Shown here: piece after piece, positions 21,958 to 31,388 of the stretch
Numbering within the stretch: the first letter of the stretch is position 1
Layout of the letters: the number at the start of each line of letters is the position of its first letter
NCBI GenBank assembly: GCA_964436635.1
Contig: CAYTDM010000010.1
Span: forward strand, 1-64,000
Direction of reading: 5' to 3'
DNA: 64,000 bases
Source of the DNA: DASRQK01 sp964436635
Lineage (GTDB): Bacteria > Bacteroidota > Bacteroidia > Sphingobacteriales > Sphingobacteriaceae
Notes under the pieces: model-generated
What the model saw: only the letters and a program-made list of their open reading frames with translations
What the model was told of the DNA's origin: nothing
Databases searched by the model: none
Made by a program: the position numbers and the translations under genes

Positions 21958-22710
21958 CTAAAAGTTTTTTCTTGCCGCAGCCATAAATGGACTTGCAAAC
22001 ACAAAGTTATTCAGTTCAGCGATGTCTGTATGGGCGATTTCTTTGTTGGAGCCTTCCCACCATTTCTTTCCCTTATACAAAAATAGTATTTTATCGCCAA
22101 TTCCCATAACTGAATTCATATCGTGCGTAACGACAACGGTGGTGCATTGAAGTTCTGTCGTGATGTCCCGAATGAGTTCATCGATCAAAATCGCCGTTTC
22201 TGGGTCTAATCCTGAATTTGGTTCATCCACAAATAAATATTTTGGATTCATGCTGATCGCTCGCGCAATGCCCACTCGTTTTTTCATACCACCAGATAGT
22301 TCGGCGGGATATAAATGATTCTGGCCAGCTAAATTCACCCTTTCTAAACAATAGTTTACGCGTTCAAGTTTTTGCTCACGCGACTCATCGGTAAACATTT
22401 CCAGGGGAAATAAAATATTCTGTTCCACGGTCATGGAATCAAAAAGAGCGGAGTTCTGAAATAACATGCCGATTTCTTTTCGGATCGGGATGCGTTCTTC
22501 AAAACCCAGTGCAGAGAAGGCTTGATCGTCAAAATACACTTGACCTTCATCGGGGGCGTGCAATCCCACCATACATTTTACCAAAGTGCTTTTTCCAGAG
22601 CCAGAACCGCCAATAATCAAGCTAATTTCGCCCGGTTGAAAATCTGCGTCTATGCCTTTTAACACGTGGTTGTCACCAAAAGATTTATGTATATTTTCTA
22701 TTTTTATCAT
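21958..22710 (-). CDS. mlaF: ABC transporter ATP-binding protein, MlaF-like
   Basis: 250 residues. Walker A is GGSGSGKST, the Q-loop is MLFQNSALFDSMTV, the signature is LSGGMKKRVGIARAIS, and Walker B is YLFVDEPNSGLDPETA, with the switch His in VVTHDM. The FDSMTVxxN and GGMxKRV forms are typical of MlaF. Together with the MlaE-type permease 24 bases upstream, it should move phospholipids between inner and outer membrane. The MlaD substrate-binding partner is not in this window. Confidence 0.88.
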   Translation of the reverse strand: MIKIENIHKSFGDNHVLKGIDADFQPGEISLIIGGSGSGKSTLVKCMVGLHAPDEGQVYFDDQAFSALGFEERIPIRKEIGMLFQNSALFDSMTVEQNILFPLEMFTDESREQKLERVNYCLERVNLAGQNHLYPAELSGGMKKRVGIARAISMNPKYLFVDEPNSGLDPETAILIDELIRDITTELQCTTVVVTHDMNSVMGIGDKILFLYKGKKWWEGSNKEIAHTDIAELNNFVFASPFMAAARKNF

Positions 22711-22734
22711 GGTAGCCGCTTCGCAAATTTGAAC

Positions 22735-23469
22735 TTATAACATGAGCGCTGTAATCACATAATCGGATGCTAAGATCGCAATACACCCGATTACCACCGA
22801 TTTAGTGCTTGCTTGCCCCACTTCTAATGCTCCTCCACGCACATAAAAACCTTTATACGCAGGAATCGATGTAATGATAAAGCCGAATACCACCGCTTTT
22901 ACCATGGCTACAGAAACAGTAAAGCCGTTAAAATTATCTGTTATTCCGTTGATGTAATCGGTCGGAGTGACGGCTCCTGAAAGAGCTCCTCCTATCAATC
23001 CGCCAGTGATTGCGCAAGCAATCGCTACGATGACTAAGGCAGGAATCATGATGACCCCAGCCAAAATTTTTGGAAGAATCAAATATCCAGGAGCATTGAT
23101 GCCCATGATTTCCAAGGCGTCAATCTGTTCAGTGACCCGCATGGAGCCGATTTGGGACGAAATCGAGGACCCTACTTTTCCCATGAGTACCAAGGCTGAA
23201 ATGGTCGGGCCTAATTCCAGAATATTCGAATCGCGATTGATTTGTCCAATCACGGAGGTGGGAATTAAGTCTGAAACGAGCTGGAAAGCAATTTGCATGG
23301 TCATTACCGCACCGATAAAGGTGGAAATAATTACGATGAGGCCTAAGGAACCGATCCCAATTTCATCCATTTCATGCATGATTTCCTTCCAATAAATTCG
23401 CCACTTTTCAGGCCGTTTGAAAACGGATTTTAATAGCAAGATATATTGGCCGAAATGGTTAAAAAACAT
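22735..23469 (-). CDS. mlaE: MlaE-family ABC transporter permease
   Basis: 244 residues with about five or six membrane helices. The MlaE signature is present: STFIGAVMTMQ, then LELGPTISALVLMGKVGSSI, then LEIMGINAPGYLILPKI. It is the inner-membrane channel half of the Mla/TGD-type lipid transporter, transcribed first and followed by mlaF. The start codon is ATG at 23469; the divergent SDR gene begins 81 bases away. Confidence 0.9.
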   Translation of the reverse strand: MFFNHFGQYILLLKSVFKRPEKWRIYWKEIMHEMDEIGIGSLGLIVIISTFIGAVMTMQIAFQLVSDLIPTSVIGQINRDSNILELGPTISALVLMGKVGSSISSQIGSMRVTEQIDALEIMGINAPGYLILPKILAGVIMIPALVIVAIACAITGGLIGGALSGAVTPTDYINGITDNFNGFTVSVAMVKAVVFGFIITSIPAYKGFYVRGGALEVGQASTKSVVIGCIAILASDYVITALML

Positions 23470-23550
23470 AGTATGCCTTGTTCTTATTATTGCAAACTTA
23501 ATTAAAATTTATCTAAGTTTGAATCAAAGAAAATTAAAATAACACAAGGA

Positions 23551-24282
23551 ATGGCTGATTTAGAAACAGGAAATAAGCGAATTGCGTTCATTACAGGTGC
23601 TACCAGGGGGATCGGGCGGGCCATTGCAGAGGCCTTTGCTGCTTCAGGAATTGATTTATTATTGGTGGCTCGGAATGAATCGGATTTATTGACCATGCAA
23701 ATAACTTTGCGCGAGCAACACCCGGGCATTCAAATAGAAGTATTGGTGGCTGATTTAAGCGACTTGGCCGAGATTCAACGCGTGGGCGATTGGGTTGTGC
23801 CTAAATCTCCTAACATTTTTATTAGTAATGCAGCTGTTTTTAGACCGGTTTCCCTTTTAAATGAAGATGATGCAGATTTTTTACCCCAGTTTTATCTGAA
23901 TTATTATGCTGCCCATTTCTTAAGCATTCGCATTGCGCGGCAAATGAAGCAGTCGGCTCAGGGTCACATCTTTATGATTGGATCTACTGCTAGCCGTCAG
24001 CCCGTGAAGGCAGGGACTTATACTGTAACAAAGTTCGCATTGAAAGGTCTAACATTTGTACTGCGAGAGGAACTGCGCTTGTACGGTGTAAAGGTCACTG
24101 AAATCGTGCCTGGATCGACAAGAACTTCGTCTTGGGACGGTACGAATTACGAAGAGGAGCGTTTTGTAAAACCTGAAGAGATCGCGAAGTCGGTGCTGTT
24201 ATGTTTGGAAATGAGCGAACAAACAAATGTAGAAGAGCTCATTATAAAACCTCAGCAGGGAAATATTTTCACCGATTGTTAA
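23551..24282 (+). CDS. short-chain dehydrogenase/reductase
   Basis: 243 residues, a classical SDR. The cofactor motif is TGATRGIGRAIAEAF (residues about 14-28), the NNAG equivalent is ISNAAVF, the catalytic Ser is in MIGSTASR, and the catalytic Y-x-x-x-K is YTVTKFALKG. The downstream PG motif is EIVPGSTRT. It reduces or oxidises an unknown small substrate. It is divergent from mlaE and precedes the PspC gene. Confidence 0.88.
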   Translation: MADLETGNKRIAFITGATRGIGRAIAEAFAASGIDLLLVARNESDLLTMQITLREQHPGIQIEVLVADLSDLAEIQRVGDWVVPKSPNIFISNAAVFRPVSLLNEDDADFLPQFYLNYYAAHFLSIRIARQMKQSAQGHIFMIGSTASRQPVKAGTYTVTKFALKGLTFVLREELRLYGVKVTEIVPGSTRTSSWDGTNYEEERFVKPEEIAKSVLLCLEMSEQTNVEELIIKPQQGNIFTDC

Positions 24283-24336
24283 TCCCATAAGGAAGCAAAA
24301 GCATTTATACACGTTTATTAATTAAAAATTGGAACC

Positions 24337-25101
24337 ATGAAAAAGCGATTATTTAGATACAAAGAAGAGGGAGCACTTTCCGGCGTCTGTGCGGGAATTG
24401 GGGTCTATTTTGATGTGGACAAAACTTGGATTCGACTGGCTTTTGTGGTGAGTGTGATTTTTTCTTCTATGTTGGGATTGGGGATGTTGGGCCCGATATT
24501 ATACATCATTCTTTGGGTGGTATTGCCTGTCAAATATGCTCCTTCAGGACTGCAGGATGGCCAGAGAAGTCAACAGGACGGGTATTCAGGCTACGAAGAT
24601 TACGATGTAGATTACCGGGTCGATGGTTCGGGGAGTTCAGGTAAATCTGGAGGCTCAGGGAATTCATGGGATTGGGGTGATTCGAACTCTTGGAGCTGGG
24701 GTTGTTCAGGGCAAAACTCTCGAAAAAAGCAAAATGAAGATCGATTTATGGCAGGTATGATCCTGATTATTATTGGTTTATTTTTTCTGCTGAATCAATT
24801 AAATATCGTGAACTTTCGTGACTATATTGGTTACTGGCCTGTTTTATTGATGATTAGTGGGGTATATACGTTTTATACAGGATTTTTTGACCGAGAAGAC
24901 GATTATCAAGTGCGCAATGAAGCGATTAGAAAAAAGGAAACGGTGAGAGATAATGAAACGGTGAGCGATAATGAAACGGTGAGAGAGAAAGAAGCCATGG
25001 ATGAAAAAGAAACCATGGATGAAAAAGAAACTATTAATAAAGAAGTGGATGATTCAGCTTCAGCAACAGATTTAGAATCGGACACCAATAAATCAGAATA
25101 A
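24337..25101 (+). CDS. PspC domain protein with LiaI-like membrane pair and repeat tail
   Basis: 254 residues. The N-terminal PspC domain (1-65) reads RLFRYKEEGALSGVCAGIG followed by a membrane helix. A Gly/Ser/Trp-rich linker comes next, then a two-helix LiaI-LiaF-type membrane region (AGMILIIIGLFFLLNQLN) at about 145-185. The C-terminal tail contains six 18-bp coding repeats (24937-25044) rich in Glu, Lys and Thr. PspC proteins sense envelope stress. The gene overlaps nothing but ends one base before the LiaF-like gene, so the two are co-transcribed. Confidence 0.82.
   Translation: MKKRLFRYKEEGALSGVCAGIGVYFDVDKTWIRLAFVVSVIFSSMLGLGMLGPILYIILWVVLPVKYAPSGLQDGQRSQQDGYSGYEDYDVDYRVDGSGSSGKSGGSGNSWDWGDSNSWSWGCSGQNSRKKQNEDRFMAGMILIIIGLFFLLNQLNIVNFRDYIGYWPVLLMISGVYTFYTGFFDREDDYQVRNEAIRKKETVRDNETVSDNETVREKEAMDEKETMDEKETINKEVDDSASATDLESDTNKSE
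24937..25044 (+). repeat. six tandem 18-bp in-frame repeats in the PspC gene
   Basis: Units like GAAACGGTGAGAGATAAT (three copies), then GAAACCATGGATGAAAAA (two copies), then one diverged unit. Each encodes six charged residues of the cytoplasmic tail. Confidence 0.85.
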
Positions 25102-25102
25102 T

Positions 25103-26053
25103 ATGAATAGGGAAAAAGTTATTTGGGGAATTGCACTATTTTGTGTGGGCCTCATTTTGTTACTTAGTAATCTGGATTTGTTAGATTTTCATTGGAGATC
25201 CGTTTTTCGGATGTGGCCATTGATTATCATCATTGTGGGCGTAAATTTGCTCTTTTCTAAATCCAAAGTTGGTAAAACCGTTTCTGTTTTGATCACTGTT
25301 TTATGTTTAGGCTGGTTGGTTTATGTAGGGGCAAATCCAGCGCAGTCTGAAAAGTGGCAGTTTTCTAATCGAGGTAAAGATTGGGGGGGGGCTTCTGAGA
25401 GTGGGAATCGCCGGGTAACGAAGAATTACTTATCACACGAGTTTTTGGCCACTACCGAAAAAGCTAATTTAGAAATCCGCGGAGGGGCTGTTGAATATAA
25501 AATCGAAAAGGCAGATCCTGCGCAATTATTTTGGTCGGAGATTGAAAGTGTGGTTGGTGCACACGAATTGAATGTGAACCAGACCGATTCAAGCGCACGC
25601 CTGTTGTTTACGATGAAGGAGCAGACGAGAAAAAGCGATTGGAATTTTCGGAACGAAAAAAACGAAGCGATCATTCGATTACATCCAGCGCCGGTGTGGA
25701 ATCTTCAGTTAAACATGGGGGCTGGCACGGCAGAATTCGATTTGCGCTCTTACAAAGTGGCTAAATTAGACATGAATTGTGGAGCTGCTTCTATTGAAGT
25801 GAAGTTAGGTGAACCCGTGGGGCATAGCGAGGTCACGGTAGAAAGTGGCGCGGCATCTGTAGACATCGAAATTCCTGCGAACGTTCCTTGTAAGATCTAT
25901 GTAAAATCAGCGCTGTCTGGAAAGACTTTCAAAGGATTTCAGAAGCAAGCAGATGGATCTTATACGACTCCAGGGTATGCTGAACAATCCGAACGTTATA
26001 CGATCCATTTAAGAGGCGGTGTCAGTTCATTCTCAGTGAAAATAGACGATTAA
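25103..26053 (+). CDS. LiaF-like transmembrane envelope-stress protein
   Basis: 316 residues. Four short hydrophobic segments fill the first 75 residues (WGIALFCVGLILLLSNLD, MWPLIIIIVGVNLLF and others), as in the LiaI-LiaF membrane region. The C-terminal 200 residues form a beta-rich toast-rack/LiaF domain with repeated GAG/GAA turns (NMGAGTAEFDL, NCGAASIEV, ESGAASVDI). A run of nine G bases (25383-25391) lies in the coding sequence at DWGGAS. The protein is likely a regulator or sensor paired with the PspC gene. Confidence 0.82.
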   Translation: MNREKVIWGIALFCVGLILLLSNLDLLDFHWRSVFRMWPLIIIIVGVNLLFSKSKVGKTVSVLITVLCLGWLVYVGANPAQSEKWQFSNRGKDWGGASESGNRRVTKNYLSHEFLATTEKANLEIRGGAVEYKIEKADPAQLFWSEIESVVGAHELNVNQTDSSARLLFTMKEQTRKSDWNFRNEKNEAIIRLHPAPVWNLQLNMGAGTAEFDLRSYKVAKLDMNCGAASIEVKLGEPVGHSEVTVESGAASVDIEIPANVPCKIYVKSALSGKTFKGFQKQADGSYTTPGYAEQSERYTIHLRGGVSSFSVKIDD

Positions 26054-26071
26054 TTTCTGCATATTTGTATC

Positions 26072-26698
26072 ATGACGAAAGATTGGGGATCTGAAACATA
26101 TTACGTTGTAAAAGGGGGAAAACCTTCCGGGCCCTTTTCATTGAAGGAACTAAAAGACCTTCAAATCAGTCCTTTGGACTTTGTGAAAACACCGGATATG
26201 CCAGAATTTAAAGAATTAAGGGAGATTCCATCTTTAAGCATCTTATTAGGACAAAAACCGCATGTGACTGCCCCGCAATATTTTGCGACTTTAGATGTGC
26301 GCTTGGTGGCTTGGGGAATCGATTTTTTTATCGCCGTATTTATGTATATGATATTCGTCGTTGCCTATTTAGTGGGCACCGAAGCGGATGATCCCCAACG
26401 CATTCCTACTATTATAGTCGGTTTTTTGTCGGTCCCTGTTTTAAAGTTTTTATTTAGCAGCATCCTGGAAGGTTCCGACCTACAAGCTTCTCCGGGTAAA
26501 TTATTAATTGGGATAAAAGTTTGCGATTCAGATGGAGGAAAATTGAGTTTTGCGCAAGCGTTTTGGCGTAATTTTTCGAAGCTCTCAGGCGTATTAAGTC
26601 TTGGCGTTGGGTTTTTTATGGGTTTTTTTGATCGCAAACAACGTTGTCTACATGATCGTATCGCCGGAACTCTGGTCATAAAAAGTCGCCTCATTTAA
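26072..26698 (+). CDS. RDD family membrane protein with N-terminal GYF_2 domain
   Basis: 208 residues. The first 55 form a GYF_2-type domain (YYVVKGGKPSGPFSLKELK). The rest is an RDD domain of three membrane helices (LDVRLVAWGIDFFIAVFMY with the R...D, then SPGKLLIGIKVCD and CLHDRIAGTLVI). RDD proteins are thought to be ion or metabolite transporters. It follows the LiaF-like gene by 18 bases. The final codons form one arm of the pyk terminator hairpin. Confidence 0.85.
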   Translation: MTKDWGSETYYVVKGGKPSGPFSLKELKDLQISPLDFVKTPDMPEFKELREIPSLSILLGQKPHVTAPQYFATLDVRLVAWGIDFFIAVFMYMIFVVAYLVGTEADDPQRIPTIIVGFLSVPVLKFLFSSILEGSDLQASPGKLLIGIKVCDSDGGKLSFAQAFWRNFSKLSGVLSLGVGFFMGFFDRKQRCLHDRIAGTLVIKSRLI

Positions 26699-26713
26699 TT
26701 CGATGAGGCGACT
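26684..26713 (-). terminator. intrinsic terminator of pyk overlapping the RDD gene end
   Basis: Read on the minus strand, AGTCGCCTCAT, an eight-base loop and ATGAGGCGACT pair perfectly over 11 bp and are followed by TTTTTAT. It lies about 50 bases after the pyk stop and inside the last codons of the convergent RDD gene. Confidence 0.8.
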
Positions 26714-26719
26714 AGAAAA

Positions 26720-26744
26720 GCCAAAATGGCAATTTGGCGTCTTT
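26720..26744 (+). terminator. intrinsic terminator of the PspC-LiaF-RDD operon
   Basis: GCCAAA (26720-26725) pairs with TTTGGC (26733-26738) and is followed by a short T-run. It is weaker than the facing pyk terminator. Confidence 0.5.
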
Positions 26745-26765
26745 TAAAAGCTGTTTTCCTGTAAT

Positions 26766-28217
26766 TTATTCTACCACCGTAACCTTAATGGTATTGGTTT
26801 TCCCTTTTCGATGTAATGGTGTAGATGCGGTGTTGATTACTATCTGCCCTGATTCCACCAAATTCTTTTCTTTAAGGAGGCTGTTCACATCGTTAATACT
26901 GCCGTCGGTGCTTTCAAATTTGTCATAGAAAAATGCACGAACTCCCCAAAGTAAACTTAAGGTGGTTAATAGTTGACGATTTCCGGTAAAGATAAATATG
27001 TCCGCATTTGGACGGTAACTTGAAATTTCGAATCCGGTATATCCAGATGAAGTCATGGCTACAATCGCTGCAGCGTTCGTGTATTCTGCCAAATAAATGG
27101 AAGAACCGCAAATTGCGTCTGGAATTCTAGAGCTATGGTTTTGCTCGGTAGTTTTGTTTATGTAATATGGATACGATGTTTTTTCAACATGCTGAATCAC
27201 TTTACACATCGTTTCAATGACTATTTCTGGGAACTCTCCGACTGAGGTTTCGCCGCTAAGCATGACTGCATCCGCGCCATCCATCACAGAGTTTGCCACA
27301 TCGTTCACTTCTGCACGTGTCGGCCTTGGTGTGGTAATCATGCTTTCCAACATTTGCGTAGCAATAATAACCGGTTTAGAAGCGTCTCTACACTTTTTAA
27401 CAATCATTTTTTGAAGAACGGGAACCTCCTCCATCGGCATTTCTACACCTAAATCACCCCGAGCGACCATGATCGCATCGGATGCTGATATGATTTCGTC
27501 GATGTTGTCAATGGCCTCTGGTTTTTCGATTTTTGCAATCACACGGCTTGTTTTACCGCTTTCTTGAATGATCTTCTTTAGTTGCAAAATGTCGGCCGCG
27601 GTACGCACAAATGACATGGCGATCCAGTCTGCATCGTTCGCTAACGCAAATTCTAAATTAATCAAATCTTCGTCCGTCAAACTTGGAATAGACACTTTCG
27701 TGTTAGGTAAATTGACCCCTTTTCTTGAAGTTAAAATTCCTCCGTGAACCACTTCGCATTCTACGGTGTCTACAGCGTTTGTAGCGATTACACGCAGCTG
27801 AATTTTCCCGTCGTCTAATAAGATGATTTCATCTGCCTTGACGTCTTGCGGAAATTGTTCATAGGTAAGGTATAACTTTTCCTCGTCTCCAATGAATTCC
27901 GATGAATCTTCGGAAAATTTGGTTAATATATTAATGCGTGATTGGTTTCTTAGGATTGCACCGCCTTCTTTCATCTTGCCTATGCGGATTTTTGGTCCTT
28001 GAAGATCGGCTAAAATGCCCACATTGATGTGTGCGTGTTCTTGGTTAATTTCACGAATGGTTTTAATTAATTTCAAATGGTCTTCGTGTGATCCATGAGA
28101 AAAATTTAATCTGCATACATCGACGCCAGAGGCAATCATTTGTGTCAGTGTTGATTTGTCAGAAGATGCAGGTCCAAGTGTCGCGACTATTTTAGTTCTT
28201 TTGTGAACTTTATTCAT
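26766..28217 (-). CDS. pyk: pyruvate kinase
   Basis: 483 residues. It converts phosphoenolpyruvate and ADP to pyruvate and ATP. Motifs: KIVATLGPASSDK at the start, CRLNFSHGSHEDH, the catalytic lysine region VIAKIEKPEAIDNIDEI, then MVARGDLGVEM for metal binding, then ATQMLESMI and PRPTRAEVNDVAN. The C-terminal regulatory domain runs from about residue 350. An IPExxxVDY gene lies 96 bases upstream on the same strand, a common Bacteroidota pairing. Confidence 0.95.
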   Translation of the reverse strand: MNKVHKRTKIVATLGPASSDKSTLTQMIASGVDVCRLNFSHGSHEDHLKLIKTIREINQEHAHINVGILADLQGPKIRIGKMKEGGAILRNQSRINILTKFSEDSSEFIGDEEKLYLTYEQFPQDVKADEIILLDDGKIQLRVIATNAVDTVECEVVHGGILTSRKGVNLPNTKVSIPSLTDEDLINLEFALANDADWIAMSFVRTAADILQLKKIIQESGKTSRVIAKIEKPEAIDNIDEIISASDAIMVARGDLGVEMPMEEVPVLQKMIVKKCRDASKPVIIATQMLESMITTPRPTRAEVNDVANSVMDGADAVMLSGETSVGEFPEIVIETMCKVIQHVEKTSYPYYINKTTEQNHSSRIPDAICGSSIYLAEYTNAAAIVAMTSSGYTGFEISSYRPNADIFIFTGNRQLLTTLSLLWGVRAFFYDKFESTDGSINDVNSLLKEKNLVESGQIVINTASTPLHRKGKTNTIKVTVVE

Positions 28218-28313
28218 TAGAATTAATTTTTAATATGGTGGTACAGCTTGCTAATTTAGTGTATTTTGTACACTATTGCAAATTTTGCTAAAACAATTTA
28301 GGTAAACAAATTG

Positions 28314-28736
28314 TTAAAAAATCAAGTTGTCTTTAGATTTTAACTTTTCCGGATTGATTTCTGTAGCTACGACGACTTCTGGAATTTCATTAATGGCGTT
28401 CAATAAGGTATCCAAGTCTTCATCATCGATGAAGTTTTTGATTAAGATAAAATAATCTGTGTTTTTCATTTCAGGAATGAGGTACCCGTTTTCATTTGCT
28501 TTGTTCGCAAATAAATAATACTCTGTTTCAAACTCCTCCGGAAAGAAGTTGTATGCGGAAAAAGCACACAATTCGTCATACTGCGGGATAAACACCGAAT
28601 AATCTTTTGATTTCTCAAACTCAAGTCCTGTACTTTTATTTATAAAATGACAAATCCGGTAATCTTTCAATGGACAGGAAATCGCAATGAGGACAAAATC
28701 AAAATCAAAATCGTATTTTAGGACAATTTTATTCAA
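28314..28736 (-). CDS. IPExxxVDY family protein
   Basis: 140 residues, cytosolic. It contains LIPEMKNTDYFILIKN, a match to the motif that names the family except that Thr replaces Val (IPExxxTDY). The function is unknown. Family members sit next to pyk or rnc in many Bacteroidota, as here. The gene is divergent from acpP, separated by 276 bases. Confidence 0.85.
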   Translation of the reverse strand: MNKIVLKYDFDFDFVLIAISCPLKDYRICHFINKSTGLEFEKSKDYSVFIPQYDELCAFSAYNFFPEEFETEYYLFANKANENGYLIPEMKNTDYFILIKNFIDDEDLDTLLNAINEIPEVVVATEINPEKLKSKDNLIF

Positions 28737-29012
28737 CTAAATCGTTTTTATTCAAATTAATTATTTATTTTCAGCACAAAATTACGGATATCTACCGAAG
28801 TTTGATAATTTTGGCAGAAAGAGTTACAGAAAGTTAATATAAATCAAAAAACTTGTTTATTTGACTGTAGGCATAGTTTTCATTAGTTTTGAGTAGTATA
28901 TAACCGATGTGTAAAGGCATACAATTTTGGGGTAATCATTAAAAAGGTTTGATTATTGACTAAAATTATTTTTCTTTGCACAGATTTATTAAACACATTA
29001 AATTTTAAAATC

Positions 29013-29249
29013 ATGTCTGATATCGCTTCAAGAGTAAAAGCAATCATCGTTGAAAAGTTAGGAGTAGATGAAAACGAAGTTACACCAGAGGCTTCATTTA
29101 CCAATGACTTAGGTGCAGATTCACTCGACACAGTTGAGTTGATCATGGAATTTGAAAAAGAATTCAATGTAGAGATTCCTGATGACCAAGCTGAAAATAT
29201 CAGCACTGTTGGTCAAGCAGTTTCATTTTTGGAAAATAAAGTTAACTAA
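29013..29249 (+). CDS. acpP: acyl carrier protein
   Basis: 78 residues from the ATG at 29013. Ser37 in LGADSLDTVEL carries the phosphopantetheine arm. The protein is acidic throughout. It shuttles acyl chains in fatty acid synthesis and stands directly before fabF (27 bases), as usual. Codons upstream of 29013 in the same frame are unlike the family and are rejected as the start. Confidence 0.96.
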   Translation: MSDIASRVKAIIVEKLGVDENEVTPEASFTNDLGADSLDTVELIMEFEKEFNVEIPDDQAENISTVGQAVSFLENKVN

Positions 29250-29276
29250 TTGATTAAGCCAGTCTTAGCATATTAA

Positions 29277-30530
29277 ATGGAGCTTAAAAGAGTAGTAGTT
29301 ACTGGATTGGGAGCACTTACTCCTATTGGCAATACTGTTCCTGAGTATTGGGATGGTCTGTTAAAAGGAGTAAGTGGTGCTGGTCCTATTACGAGGTTTG
29401 ATGCGTCGAAATTCAAGACCCAGTTTGCCTGTGAATTGAAAAACTTCAACCCTGAAGATTTCATGGATCGCAAGGAAATCCGTAAAGCAGACCCTTTTGT
29501 TCATTACGCTATGGCGTCCACTGAGGAAGCCATAGGTGATGCAGGACTGGAGTTTGAGAAATTAGACACCAATAGAATTGGTGTAATTTGGGGTTCAGGT
29601 ATTGGCGGGTTAAAAACGTTTTTAGATGAGGTCATGAACTTCGCCGCTGGCGATGGGACCCCTCGTTTCAATCCGTTTTTTATTCCAAAAATGATTCTGG
29701 ACATCGCCCCAGGTCATATTTCTATGAAATATGGTTTAAGGGGTCCAAACTTTTCCACCGTGTCAGCATGTGCATCTTCGACCAATGCGTTGATCGATGC
29801 CATGAATTACATCCGTACTGGATACGCAGATATCATCATCTCTGGAGGTTCGGAGGCGATTATTAATGAAGCTGGAATCGGTGGATTTAATGCTATGCAC
29901 GCCCTATCTACGAGAAATGATGATCCGACCACTGCTTCTCGTCCATTTGACAAAGACCGTGATGGTTTTGTTGCAGGTGAGGGATCAGGAACGATCATTC
30001 TTGAAAGTTTAGAGCACGCTCTTGCCCGCGGCGCTAAAATTTACGCTGAAGTCGTAGGAGGAGGAATGAGTGCGGATGCGAACCACATTACTGCACCACA
30101 TCCAGAAGGTTTGGGCGCTAAATTAGTAATGGGTAATGCATTAAGAGACGCAGGCTTAACCGTTAGTGACATAGACTACATCAATGTGCATGGTACTTCC
30201 ACTCCGTTGGGAGATATCAGTGAATCTAAAGCAATTTTAGATTTATATGGCGAACATGCGTATAAATTGAACATTAGTTCTACAAAATCCATGACTGGAC
30301 ACTTATTAGGTGCGGCGGGTGCAGTAGAATCCATTGCTTCGATTTTGGCAGTTAAAAACGATGTAGTTCCACCTACCATTAACCATTTTACGGATGATCC
30401 AGATTTGGATCCGAACTTGAACTTTACGTTCAATACTCCTCAGTATAAAACGATTCGCGCAGCGATGAGTAATACGTTTGGGTTTGGAGGGCATAATGCA
30501 TCTGTTATCTTTAAGAAATACGAAGGATAA
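29277..30530 (+). CDS. fabF: beta-ketoacyl-ACP synthase II
   Basis: 417 residues. The elongating condensing enzyme joins malonyl-ACP to the growing acyl-ACP. The active-site Cys is in STVSACASSTNALIDA, and the two catalytic His residues are in NVHGTSTPLGD and TKSMTGHLLGAAGAVE. The KR-type start (MELKRVVVTGLGALTP) and length are normal. It is part of acpP-fabF-rnc. Confidence 0.95.
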   Translation: MELKRVVVTGLGALTPIGNTVPEYWDGLLKGVSGAGPITRFDASKFKTQFACELKNFNPEDFMDRKEIRKADPFVHYAMASTEEAIGDAGLEFEKLDTNRIGVIWGSGIGGLKTFLDEVMNFAAGDGTPRFNPFFIPKMILDIAPGHISMKYGLRGPNFSTVSACASSTNALIDAMNYIRTGYADIIISGGSEAIINEAGIGGFNAMHALSTRNDDPTTASRPFDKDRDGFVAGEGSGTIILESLEHALARGAKIYAEVVGGGMSADANHITAPHPEGLGAKLVMGNALRDAGLTVSDIDYINVHGTSTPLGDISESKAILDLYGEHAYKLNISSTKSMTGHLLGAAGAVESIASILAVKNDVVPPTINHFTDDPDLDPNLNFTFNTPQYKTIRAAMSNTFGFGGHNASVIFKKYEG

Positions 30531-30577
30531 TCCAAGTCGGCAAAAAGCCTTAGTATTGATTTAGTGGTATTCGCTAC

Positions 30578-31312
30578 ATGCCAATCGCATCAACTTTTAA
30601 ATTATATTTTTCGTCGGAGAGGCAATTCGTCCGATCCTTGAAAAATTTGTTAGGATTTGTTCCAGGGAACCTCTATTTATATAGATTGGCTTTTCGGCAC
30701 AAGTCTGTAGCTACGACTTTGAATAAAGCTGGCGCGAAAAACAGTAATGAACGTTTAGAGTTTTTAGGCGATGCAATTTTAGGTTCTGTGATCGCAGAAC
30801 TTTTATTCAAAAAATACCCTTATAAAGGGGAAGGTTTCCTGACGGAAATGCGTTCGAAAATCGTAAGTCGTTCCCACCTGAATCAATTATCCAGAAAGTT
30901 AGGGATTGATGAATTAATTCAATTCGATGCTCGAATGATTCAATTCCCAAACAAGCAAGGATCTTTGCTGGGCGATGCATTTGAAGCATTGATCGGTGCT
31001 ATATTTTTAGATAAAGGGTATGAATTTACCCGAAATTTTATCATCAAGCGCATTATTGGGCCTCATGTGGACATCCAAGTATTGGAACAAACCGAAACCA
31101 ACTTTAAAAGCCGATTAATCGAGTGGTGTCAACAAACCGGGAAAGAAGTCGTTTTCGTTCAATCTGAAAATGCAGAAGGGGACAGCGACAAGATGTTTAC
31201 CGTCGATGCCTTAATCAATGGCCAAGTGTATGGCACCGGAAAAGACTTTAGCAAGAAGAGTGCTGAAAAACTTGCTGCTGAAAAAGCTTGTGAAGTCTTA
31301 AGCGTGTTGTAG
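30578..31312 (+). CDS. rnc: ribonuclease III
   Basis: 244 residues. The RNase III signature NERLEFLGDAILG (residues about 48-60) and the second metal site GDAFEALIGAIFLDKGY supply the acidic residues that cut double-stranded RNA. The C-terminal dsRNA-binding domain runs from about 170 (NFKSRLIEWCQQTGKEV to KSAEKLAAEKACEVL). It processes rRNA precursors. It follows fabF by 47 bases. Confidence 0.94.
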   Translation: MPIASTFKLYFSSERQFVRSLKNLLGFVPGNLYLYRLAFRHKSVATTLNKAGAKNSNERLEFLGDAILGSVIAELLFKKYPYKGEGFLTEMRSKIVSRSHLNQLSRKLGIDELIQFDARMIQFPNKQGSLLGDAFEALIGAIFLDKGYEFTRNFIIKRIIGPHVDIQVLEQTETNFKSRLIEWCQQTGKEVVFVQSENAEGDSDKMFTVDALINGQVYGTGKDFSKKSAEKLAAEKACEVLSVL

Positions 31313-31388
31313 ATTTTAGCTAGACACTCCTATCATTTAATTCTACCCTTTTTGTAAAAAATATCCTAAAAAGCATTAACTTCGGAGA

